From an uncultured Oscillospiraceae bacterium (lineage in GTDB: Bacteria > Bacillota > Clostridia > Oscillospirales > Oscillospiraceae): DNA of 9,933 bases. Position 1 is the first letter of the stretch, and each line of letters begins with the position of its first letter. The DNA lies in contig CAUFAM010000021.1 of assembly GCA_959022875.1 (NCBI GenBank), positions 1 through 9,933 on the forward strand, given 5' to 3'. Positions 1 to 6,142 of this stretch are shown here, piece by piece. Made by a program: the position numbers and the translations under genes. The notes below the pieces were generated by a model. That model did not search any database. It was not told where the DNA came from and worked only from the letters and a program-made list of their open reading frames with translations.

Positions 1-960
1 GCCTCCTTCCGGGTCGGGGGAATTGGCGTTTTCCATGGTGCCGGGAGTGGGGCTGTACCCCTCCTGGGTCACCGAGTACCAAACGGGGGAGAGAAGGGAG
101 AAGTCGACATCTGCATAATTCTCCGGCCCATCAAATACGCTGTGCTCCTCAAATAGCTCCTCCCAGGGATAGACAGGCTCCTGTTCCAGATCCTGGAGGG
201 ACACATAGTTTGCAGGAAAGCGGGAGAGAGGAATGCCCACAAGGGGGTTCAGAATGTCGTATGAATGGATGAAAAAACCAAAAATCAGCAGAACAGCGGA
301 AATCAGGAACAGGCCTTTTTCCCGCAAAATGCTCTTTCGGGGGCCTGGAGAGGGGGGCGGCGGCAGCCCCTGGGACAGGGCGGCGTGGGCCTTCTTTAAG
401 GTGAGGTAGTTCCGGTGCCAGTTCCGCCAGGCCAGAGCTGACATAACCAGGAAAAGCAGAATATACGGAGTGCTGGCATTCAGCAGGATCAGGGGCAGAA
501 CGGTAACGTGGTCGGGCTGGATATCGAATTTGCTTTCATAAAAGAACAGCGCCCAGAACACCAGAGCGGCCAAAATCCCGTAAATAACAAGGGTTCTCCG
601 GCGCAAAACGGCCATCTGCTTTTTCAGCGGTTCCAGGGAGAAGCCCCGGCTCTCCCAGTCGGTGTAAAGCTCTATGGCATCTGGGTCAACGGCATAGAAG
701 AGAAAGAAACCTCCAAAGGACAGCGCATAATTCCACCCGTATTGACGGCACAGCTCCAGCTGTTCAAATGAGGGGGTGACTTCCTTCCTCTCCCGAGCCG
801 CCAGTCGGAATCGGGTGCCCGGAACGCCCAGGTGGTCAAAGGTTGCCCAGCTCCCCAGATGGGTGGGGAAGAGGCCCTGATTGGCCTGCTCCTCCAGCCA
901 GGCCTCTAGGCCGGGAATGTCGTAGAGGGAGACAGGGATCAATTTTCGTACTAAACGCAT
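1..960 (-). CDS. DUF2812 membrane protein, paralogue 1 (C-terminus cut by window edge)
   Basis: The frame is open from the ATG at 960 to base 1 (320 codons, no stop), so the C-terminus lies outside the window. The N-terminal domain carries the family motif YDIPGLEAWL (residues 13-22), then RFRL (about 50-53), YGWNY (74-78) and ELYTDW (97-102). Three hydrophobic segments follow at about 124-141, 153-178 and 217-233. The stretch between the second and third is basic and proline-rich (residues 179-215), which places it and the N-terminus in the cytosol and the C-terminal part outside. After the third segment come YVSLQDLE (about 252-259) and LLSPVWYSVTQEG (about 289-301), both matched in the paralogues. 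The start has AAAGGAGGG upstream, running directly on from the stop of the preceding gene. It is the last visible gene of the PadR operon. The biochemical function of DUF2812 proteins is not known to me. Confidence 0.85.
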   Translation of the reverse strand, partial: MRLVRKLIPVSLYDIPGLEAWLEEQANQGLFPTHLGSWATFDHLGVPGTRFRLAARERKEVTPSFEQLELCRQYGWNYALSFGGFFLFYAVDPDAIELYTDWESRGFSLEPLKKQMAVLRRRTLVIYGILAALVFWALFFYESKFDIQPDHVTVLPLILLNASTPYILLFLVMSALAWRNWHRNYLTLKKAHAALSQGLPPPPSPGPRKSILREKGLFLISAVLLIFGFFIHSYDILNPLVGIPLSRFPANYVSLQDLEQEPVYPWEELFEEHSVFDGPENYADVDFSLLSPVWYSVTQEGYSPTPGTMENANSPDPEGG

Positions 961-973
961 AATGTTCCCTCCT

Positions 974-2188
974 TTATCGGATCATGGCCACGATGTCGTC
1001 CAGATGTTCCTTGAGGTTTCCATGGCCGGTATATTGGACCAGCACGACCTTGCCATCCAAAGCCGCTGCGGCAGTCTGGAAGAAAGTCCCCTCCCGGCGG
1101 GCCAAGGACAGATCGTCCGCCCCGGCTTCGGGGTACTGGGTAATGCTCCAGGTGCCCCCTTCCGACGGGTCGGCTCGCCACCAGATGTCCTCGTCCAGTT
1201 TCATAGAATGCTCCAGCTGTTCCTTGGCCAAGGGCTCTGCGAGAAAAGAAAGCGGTGCGGGCAGGTCATACCAGAAAATTTCCATCCGGTTCCAGGTTCC
1301 GTCCTCATCCCACTGGCCCGTCTGCACTACCTCCCAGCTGTTCCAGCACAGCAGATAGTGCTCCTGCCGGGCAAAGTTGGCGTAGTCCACATAACCGTCG
1401 CTGGCCATCGTATAGGGGGTGAACGTCTCTCCCTCCACCTGGGCGAGGGAGAGCAGGGGGAAGTCCTGGAGCTCGGAGAGCGACTGCAGCTTCCCGCCGG
1501 TGAGGGGGAGGATGTATTGCCCCAGGATCAGCGCGATCCACAGCAGGACAACCACGGTGAAATATGCCGGAGAACTCAGATTTCGCTTTGGGTAAGGAGC
1601 CCGGTGCTCCAGAGGGATGCCATCCTCCAGCTGCCGGAGAATAAGGCCCAGGTCCCGCTTCTGGACAAATACAGATGGGAGGCTCACCAGAAGACAGATA
1701 CAAAGCAGCACCAGGGGAAGAGACACAGTGGTGATAAAATTGGTGATGGGGGTGCCGTGTTCAAAAAGCTGGACACCGGCACACCAAATGATGAGCAGTG
1801 TAAGCAGGGGAGTTGTGATGGTAGCGCGCCGGGCCTTTTTATAGAGCTTCTTCCACCGCTCCCCCTGGATGGCCGGGTCAGTATGTAGCTCGGGGGCATT
1901 TTCGTCCTGGGTGGAGAAAATAAGCATCTCCCGGTTGATGTCCCCCACACACTCCCAGCCGTACTCCTCGTAGAGCTCCAGCATGGCGGAGGGCAGGTCG
2001 TCATCCAGATAGCGGCGGCAGGGCTCGATCCGGTACCGGGTTTTCCGGGCCGGGCCGGGGGTGAAGGTGCAGAAGAGTGGGCGGTACTTTTTCAGGTACA
2101 GTCCCCGCAGGGCCATGTCCTGAAGCCAGCTCTCCACCCCCTGGATGTCGTAGTCAGACACAGGGGTGAGCTTATAGACGGATTTCAT
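974..2188 (-). CDS. DUF2812 membrane protein, paralogue 2
   Basis: This encodes 404 aa. The frame stays open to 2530, but the ATG at 2188 is chosen because AAAGGAGG lies 9 bases upstream and the family N-terminus (YDIQGVESWL, residues 13-22) begins just after it; the 114 extra residues are out-of-frame reading of the preceding gene. Further family marks are RYRI (51-54), EEYGWE (74-79) and ELHTDP (100-105). Membrane segments lie at about 123-142, 152-174 and 208-228. The loop 177-202 is rich in Arg and Lys, so the N-terminal part is probably cytosolic and residues 230-404 extracytoplasmic. The ectodomain includes YLLCWNSWEVVQTG (278-291) and ends in a VVLVQY strand plus a final helix (381-403). 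The 43-base gap upstream is the widest in the operon, and the Shine-Dalgarno there sits in the loop of a small GGCC/GGCC hairpin. Function unknown; presumed co-regulated with the PadR gene. Confidence 0.88.
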   Translation of the reverse strand: MKSVYKLTPVSDYDIQGVESWLQDMALRGLYLKKYRPLFCTFTPGPARKTRYRIEPCRRYLDDDLPSAMLELYEEYGWECVGDINREMLIFSTQDENAPELHTDPAIQGERWKKLYKKARRATITTPLLTLLIIWCAGVQLFEHGTPITNFITTVSLPLVLLCICLLVSLPSVFVQKRDLGLILRQLEDGIPLEHRAPYPKRNLSSPAYFTVVVLLWIALILGQYILPLTGGKLQSLSELQDFPLLSLAQVEGETFTPYTMASDGYVDYANFARQEHYLLCWNSWEVVQTGQWDEDGTWNRMEIFWYDLPAPLSFLAEPLAKEQLEHSMKLDEDIWWRADPSEGGTWSITQYPEAGADDLSLARREGTFFQTAAAALDGKVVLVQYTGHGNLKEHLDDIVAMIR

Positions 2189-2231
2189 GGTGGAAGGCCT
2201 CCTTTCGGCCGGTTGGTGATCATCGATAGGT

Positions 2232-3506
2232 TCAGTTTGCCGCCTCCAGCCGCTCCAGAAGCAGGGAGAGGGCGGCGTCTGCGTCCAGCATGCCGGAGCA
2301 GTCCAGCACAAAAACCCGGTCATCTTTTTGGCCGATGTACACCACATGGGAGGTGTTACGGTCGGAAAATTGATAGGTGAAGCAGGTGAGGGCGTCCGGA
2401 GCGGAAGGAATCTCCTCCTCCTGGAGGGAGTCAAAGGCGTTGGTGTGATCGTGGAGGAACGGCGTATTCTCTTCCCAGTTTTTCCGGTATTGGTCCAGAG
2501 AGCGGCGGTGTTCCTCCACCCGTCCCTCATACACTAGCCGGGCCAGAGCGGGGGAGAGAGTGTGCACATGCTCCTGATAGAGCCGGGTGTCGCTTTGAGT
2601 TCCATCGACGTTCTGAACCATCCCGCCCTGGGCCACATTATATTGCTCCGGGGCCAGAGTGGACCAGGACAAGCTGTCGTAGTGGAGCAGTTCCTGGTTA
2701 TTGTAGAGGCGAAGCGTTGTTTCGGAGGGAATCAGCTCTGCCAGCGTAACGTGGGGGAAGGCCCACTCCTCCGGCCACGACATCCGCCGGGAATCCGGGG
2801 ACTTGAAGAACAGAATGTAGATAAACAGTACCACAGCCAGGAGCGCGGCAGTGCCTACAAGCAGCAAGCTGCGCGGTTCCGGGTAGGTTCTGCGCCCAGG
2901 GGCGGGCCATTCTCCCCGGCGCAGCGCGGCGCGTGTCCGGTAAACCCATGTAAAGATACCGATGTTTGTGATCACCACCGAAAGGGCGAGAACGGTCATC
3001 AGCAGATAAAGGGGAACTAGTGTGTCTGAGCGCAGGATTATGGACATCAAAAGGGAAGCGGGCCGGGTGAAGAGTATCACCCACTCGTCCCAGAAGGCCG
3101 ATCCCAGCCAGAGGATCAGCAGAACAAATAGAAGCCATGTCCCGCGGACGGTCTTTTTCATGGCCAGGGCCATGCTGGAGGTGTCGTTATAGAGCTCCGG
3201 CGCCTGGGGATTGTCACAGCTGTATATGGCGTAAAGCTTTCCTGCCTTACCCTCATACCGCCAGCCCGCGTCCTGATAGCTGGCAATCCGGTTTTGCAGC
3301 TCCAGTTCCCCGATGAGATCCACCCCCGGGTCCAGGCGGTAGCGGGTGCGTCCCGCGTCCGGGTCGGTGCGGAAGGGGACACGGCCAATAAAGCTCCAGC
3401 CCGGCCAGCCGTTGAGGAGGTATCCGGCCTGGGCCTGCTCGTTGAGCCAGTGCTCGATCCCGGCAAAATCCCATATGTGGTAGGGCAGCCATTTTTTCAC
3501 GATCAT
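2232..3506 (-). CDS. DUF2812 membrane protein, paralogue 3
   Basis: This encodes 424 aa, the longest complete copy. The start is supported by AAAGGAGG 8 bases upstream, which overlaps the TAA stop of paralogue 4 (14-base gap), suggesting coupled translation. Family marks: WDFAGIEHWL (12-21), RTRYRLDPG (53-61), YQDAGWRYE (77-85) and ELYND (104-108). Membrane segments are about 122-139, 163-189 and 213-234. The loop between the last two is strongly basic (RTRAALRRGEW and following), supporting an N-in, C-out topology. The predicted ectodomain starts with HVTLAELIP (252-260), contains STLAPEQYNVAQGG (282-295), and ends with RVFVLDCSG plus a helix (397-424), in the same order as its paralogues. 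It has a charged stretch (about 315-360) longer than in the other copies. No catalytic motif is apparent. Family assignment rests on the N-terminal motif and the PadR neighbour. Confidence 0.88.
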   Translation of the reverse strand: MIVKKWLPYHIWDFAGIEHWLNEQAQAGYLLNGWPGWSFIGRVPFRTDPDAGRTRYRLDPGVDLIGELELQNRIASYQDAGWRYEGKAGKLYAIYSCDNPQAPELYNDTSSMALAMKKTVRGTWLLFVLLILWLGSAFWDEWVILFTRPASLLMSIILRSDTLVPLYLLMTVLALSVVITNIGIFTWVYRTRAALRRGEWPAPGRRTYPEPRSLLLVGTAALLAVVLFIYILFFKSPDSRRMSWPEEWAFPHVTLAELIPSETTLRLYNNQELLHYDSLSWSTLAPEQYNVAQGGMVQNVDGTQSDTRLYQEHVHTLSPALARLVYEGRVEEHRRSLDQYRKNWEENTPFLHDHTNAFDSLQEEEIPSAPDALTCFTYQFSDRNTSHVVYIGQKDDRVFVLDCSGMLDADAALSLLLERLEAAN

Positions 3507-3520
3507 GTCCTTCGCCTCCT

Positions 3521-4723
3521 TTACAAGGCGTCAAAGATGGCGGCAAAGCGGGGGAGAGCGTCCAGAAGGTTCTGTTCTCCGTAGTAGTCGGCAAAGAGGA
3601 CGGTGTTCCCCCGGCGCAGGATGAAGATTCCGCCGGGGAGGAAGGTGCGCGTCTCCCCGGTCAGCTCGCTGGTGTGCGTCCATGCCGGGCGGGGGGCATA
3701 GCGGATTTCATCCAGATCGTAGGCGGGCTCAAGGGTTTCGTAGTCTCCCGAGCCGTTAATGTACTGCCGGCTCCGTTCCCCGGCCCGCAGCTGGGCCAGA
3801 ACCTCCAGGGGATAGCGGGTGATAGAAATTTCCAGGCGGGGCACGTCATTGGGACTCTGGTTTGAGCGGAAGCTTCCGCATTGCTGAAAATACCAGTGTT
3901 CCGGGGTCAACAAGGTCCCCTGATGGGAGATGTAGTCCATGCTATAGAAGCGGTCCTGGTGAAGGGGGAAATCTTCTCCTTCCAGGTCGGTGAGGGTGAC
4001 AAAGCCTGAGCCCTCCAGGCCGTAGGGGCGGTAGTCCAGGCCGAAAAAGAGCTGTGCGGTGTTAAGGAGGACGGGCAGCAGAAGGAGCAGCCCCACGGCC
4101 AGCAGCCATCCTACTCCCCGGTGCCCTCGGGGCTTTGTGCGGCATGTGATGGCCTTTCGGTAGCGCAACAGATGGATGAGTCCCAACAGGTAGGACAGGT
4201 CTACGAAGAAAAAGCCCAGTGCTGCCAGCAGGAAGGGAATGGTATCGCCGTTGGACAAGGTTTCCACCGGAAAGTATTGAAACTCCACCCAGTCGATTTC
4301 CCAGGGTGCGCCTTGTCCATAAAGAGTGAGAAGCAGGAAATTTCCCAAAAGCAGAAGCAGCCCGCAGGCAAGCTTATAGCGGAAAAATTTCCCGAGGGCG
4401 TAGTCCAGGGTGTCCGGGTCGGTGTGGGCCTGGGCCTCCAGGTCGGAGGAGGCGTAGACATAGAAGCTGCTGCGGAACATGCCCCAATATTGCCATCCGG
4501 ACTCTTCGTAAATGGCGTTGAGCTCCGGATTCTCGGTGATGGGCCCCTGGATGGGCTCCAGATGAACCTGAACCTGACCCGGTTCCACCCGGTCAAAACT
4601 GGCCAGAGGCCCCATGGTTCCGCTGAATCGAAGTCCGGCGGCGGCCAGCCGGGCCAACCAGCGCTCCAGACCGGGAATGTCGAAGCCGCCGAAGGGTATC
4701 ACACGAACAGCGGTACGTTTCAT
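3521..4723 (-). CDS. DUF2812 membrane protein, paralogue 4 (first after PadR)
   Basis: This encodes 400 aa. The frame is open further upstream to 4957, but the ATG at 4723 has GGAGGAG at good spacing, makes an ATGA overlap with the PadR stop, and starts the family N-terminus (FDIPGLERWL, residues 14-23). Other marks are EESGWQYW (73-80) and AHTDPD (99-104). Membrane segments are about 117-135, 161-187 and 204-228; the second loop (RYRKAITCRTKPRGHR) is basic, so the topology is N-in, C-out. The ectodomain begins FVTLTDLEGED (241-251), carries LLTPEHWYFQQCG (271-283) and ends NTVLFADYYGEQNLLDAL and a helix (373-400). The direct overlap with the regulator makes this the most likely primary partner of PadR, with the other copies added behind it; that is inference. 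Function unknown. Confidence 0.9.
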   Translation of the reverse strand: MKRTAVRVIPFGGFDIPGLERWLARLAAAGLRFSGTMGPLASFDRVEPGQVQVHLEPIQGPITENPELNAIYEESGWQYWGMFRSSFYVYASSDLEAQAHTDPDTLDYALGKFFRYKLACGLLLLLGNFLLLTLYGQGAPWEIDWVEFQYFPVETLSNGDTIPFLLAALGFFFVDLSYLLGLIHLLRYRKAITCRTKPRGHRGVGWLLAVGLLLLLPVLLNTAQLFFGLDYRPYGLEGSGFVTLTDLEGEDFPLHQDRFYSMDYISHQGTLLTPEHWYFQQCGSFRSNQSPNDVPRLEISITRYPLEVLAQLRAGERSRQYINGSGDYETLEPAYDLDEIRYAPRPAWTHTSELTGETRTFLPGGIFILRRGNTVLFADYYGEQNLLDALPRFAAIFDAL

Positions 4724-5031
4724 GACAGCTCCTCCTCTCCGTCCAGCAAACAGGCGCGCAGCCGTTCCAGTTCCTCCCGGAAGGCGTCCCGGCCTTTGTC
4801 GGTAATGCGGTAGGTGCGCTTGCGTCCATCCACCTGGGTTTCCTCGATGAGCTTTTCCTCCTGGAATTTGGCCAGCAGGGTATAGAGGGTTCCGGGGCCG
4901 AGACGGACCCGTCCGGCGGTTTTTCGGGAGACAAAGTCGGTGATCTCTATGCCGCACATCTCTCCGTGAAGAAAGGACATCAATACATAGTACATGGGCT
5001 CTGTAAGCCCGCCCTTGTCCCGTCCCGGCAT
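4720..5031 (-). CDS. PadR-family winged-helix transcriptional repressor
   Basis: This encodes 103 aa, the size of a short (type 2) PadR protein: a winged helix-turn-helix plus one C-terminal dimerisation helix. The family signature is clear: LTEPMYYVLMSFLHGEMCGIEI opening (residues 9-30, shown here by its ends), then GRVRLGPGTLYTLLAKF (40-56), the beta-wing with DGRKRTYRIT (68-77), and DKGRDAFREEL leading into the helix. The ATG at 5031 is preferred over an in-frame TTG at 5058, since AAAGGGGGAA precedes the ATG and the TTG falls within the operator. It heads the operon with four DUF2812 genes and overlaps the first by ATGA. PadR proteins bind palindromes at their own promoters and lose DNA on ligand binding or stress; the palindrome at 5057-5075 is the likely site. 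The effector cannot be read from the sequence. Confidence 0.93.
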   Translation of the reverse strand: MPGRDKGGLTEPMYYVLMSFLHGEMCGIEITDFVSRKTAGRVRLGPGTLYTLLAKFQEEKLIEETQVDGRKRTYRITDKGRDAFREELERLRACLLDGEEELS

Positions 5032-5050
5032 AGCGCTTCCCCCTTTCTCG

Positions 5051-5088
5051 AATCTCAATATCGTCTAACGATATTATAACATGAGATT
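5051..5088. repeat. Outer inverted repeat around the PadR operator
   Basis: AATCTCA (5051-5057) and TGAGATT (5082-5088) are perfect 7-base inverted arms that enclose the inner palindrome and the -10 box. The outer centre (about 5069.5) is offset by 3-4 bases from the inner one (5066). This could be a second, overlapping binding site or chance; the arms are plainly visible, the role is not. Confidence 0.5.
5057..5075. promoter_or_regulatory. Probable PadR operator (perfect 19-bp palindrome)
   Basis: AATATCGT-cta-ACGATATT: two perfect 8-base arms around a 3-base centre. It overlaps the downstream end of the -10 box and covers the expected start of transcription of the PadR operon, so a dimer bound here would block the promoter. 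The palindrome and its position are seen; assignment to this PadR is inference from how the family works. Confidence 0.75.
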
Positions 5089-5101
5089 AAATTAGAGGCA
5101 A
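5073..5101 (-). promoter_or_regulatory. Sigma-A-type promoter of the PadR-DUF2812 operon
   Basis: On the minus strand: -35 TTGCCT (5101-5096), a 17-base spacer, and -10 TATAAT (5078-5073). The expected start is near 5066, the centre of the palindrome, leaving a leader of about 35 bases to the ATG at 5031. It is the only convincing promoter for the five-gene operon, as the downstream junctions are too tight for others. Confidence 0.78.
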
Positions 5102-5186
5102 GAGGGGGGCGGTGGTCGGCTCTTACAAAAACAGCCGGACATATTTATTCATTCCCACAAAATATGACGGGAAGCCCTATCCCGGT

Positions 5187-5220
5187 TTCGGCCCCTTTCG
5201 CTGGGAGAGGTTCCTATAAT
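5187..5220 (+). promoter_or_regulatory. Probable spoIIGA-sigE promoter, possibly Spo0A-dependent
   Basis: A perfect TATAAT lies at 5215-5220, about 50 bases before the spoIIGA ATG. No -35 exists at 16-18 bases: that position reads CCCC-rich. The Bacillus subtilis spoIIG promoter is known to have a 22-base spacer and to need Spo0A. Here TTCGGCC (5187-5193) matches six of seven bases of an inverted 0A box (TTCGNCA) at roughly that distance, with weaker partial matches at 5164-5170 and 5197-5203. The -10 is solid; the Spo0A reading is inference. Confidence 0.5.
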
Positions 5221-5269
5221 AGGGACTGCGGGACAGCCTGCCGGGTGTGTGGAGAAAGGGGAGAGGGAT

Positions 5270-6142
5270 ATGACAGTCATCTATGTGGACACGCTCTTTC
5301 TGCTCAACGCCATTGTGGACTATCTGCTCCTTCTGGCTGCGGCCCGGCTGGCAGGGGAACCTTTACGGCGGCTGCGCTTTGCCCTGGGGGCCGTGCTGGG
5401 CGGTTTTTATGCCGTTGCCATGTTTCTGCCGGGCCTGTCCTTTCTGGCCCACCCTCTGTGCCGGGCGGCCTCAGCGCTGTTGATGATGGTGGCGGCCTAT
5501 GGAGGGAGCCGGCGGCTTCTTCGCCAGGGGATTTTGTTCGTGGCCCTTACCTGTGCCTTTGGAGGCGGAGTGGTGGCCATCGGGCTGATGGGAGGAACGG
5601 GCCTGTCTCTGGGGGGAGGAGTGTTCTATTCCTCCATGGACATGAAAATGGTGCTGCTGTCCGCAGCGGTGTGTTATCTGGTCATCACCTTAGTGTTTCG
5701 CCGTCTGGGCAGGCACACAGCCGCCGGCGGAGAGCTGGCCCAGGCGGTACTCCGTCTGGGGGAGCGGAGGGTTTCCTTTACCGCGCTGGTGGATACGGGA
5801 AATACCCTTACCGACCCAGTGTCGGGGCGTGGGGTTATGGTGGCCGAGGGAGAAGCAGCCCGGGATCTTTTTCCACGTGACCGCTGCCCCACAGCTGATG
5901 ATCTGCGGGATCCCGCCGGGGCCCTGGAGCGGCTGGGAACGGGAATTTGGCGGGGGCGTTTTCGACTTTTGCCCTATCGCTCGGTGGGGGTGGACCGGGG
6001 GCTGCTGCTGGCGGTGCGGGCGGACAGCTTGGAAGTGGATGGCCGGGCCAGAGGGCCTGTGCTGGTGGCCCTGTCGCCAACCCCCGTGTCGGACGGGGGC
6101 GGATACCGAGCCCTGATTGGGCCAATGGAGGACATGGTATGA
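5270..6142 (+). CDS. spoIIGA: SpoIIGA, membrane aspartic protease that processes pro-sigma-E
   Basis: This encodes 290 aa, near the usual ~300 for the family. SpoIIGA sits in the sporulation septum and, when triggered by SpoIIR from the forespore, cuts the pro-sequence from sigma-E in the mother cell. The N-terminal half is hydrophobic with about five membrane segments (within residues 8-142) and begins with the typical YVDTLFLLNAIVDYLLL. The cytosolic C-terminal half carries the catalytic motif ALVDTGNTLTDPVSGRGV, Asp175 in D-T-G-N being the active residue, matching the catalytic Asp of the B. subtilis enzyme. A later LLPYRSVG motif (about 245-252) also fits. The ATG at 5270 is chosen over an in-frame GTG at 5249 because AAAGGGGAGAGG lies directly before it. 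The stop overlaps the sigE start (ATGA), so enzyme and substrate are made together. The family's usual upstream neighbour ftsZ is absent; a divergent PadR operon sits there instead. Confidence 0.95.
   Translation: MTVIYVDTLFLLNAIVDYLLLLAAARLAGEPLRRLRFALGAVLGGFYAVAMFLPGLSFLAHPLCRAASALLMMVAAYGGSRRLLRQGILFVALTCAFGGGVVAIGLMGGTGLSLGGGVFYSSMDMKMVLLSAAVCYLVITLVFRRLGRHTAAGGELAQAVLRLGERRVSFTALVDTGNTLTDPVSGRGVMVAEGEAARDLFPRDRCPTADDLRDPAGALERLGTGIWRGRFRLLPYRSVGVDRGLLLAVRADSLEVDGRARGPVLVALSPTPVSDGGGYRALIGPMEDMV

Noticed and set aside
962..1888. 308-codon open frame on the plus strand opposite DUF2812 paralogue 2
   Set aside because: Antisense shadow without a recognisable domain or ribosome site; the minus-strand gene has a clear start, family motifs and membrane segments.
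2189..2530. In-frame upstream extension of DUF2812 paralogue 2 (114 extra residues)
   Set aside because: The extension reads through the coding sequence of paralogue 3 in another frame, is Pro/Thr/Arg-rich and low in structure, and the ATG at 2188 has a strong Shine-Dalgarno and the family N-terminus.
4724..4957. In-frame upstream extension of DUF2812 paralogue 4 into the PadR gene
   Set aside because: It would overlap PadR almost fully in another frame; the ATGA overlap with its ribosome site at 4723 explains the start better.
5115..5140. Hairpin GTCGGCT / AGCCGGAC with a bulge, followed by an A/T-rich stretch, resembling a terminator
   Set aside because: It lies between two divergent promoters with no transcript to terminate, the stem is imperfect, and the A/T stretch is not a T-run.
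5947..6138. In-frame upstream extension of sigE (64 residues, Gly/Ala-rich)
   Set aside because: It is a shadow of spoIIGA. The ATG at 6139 gives the exact pro-sigma-E N-terminus and the typical ATGA overlap.
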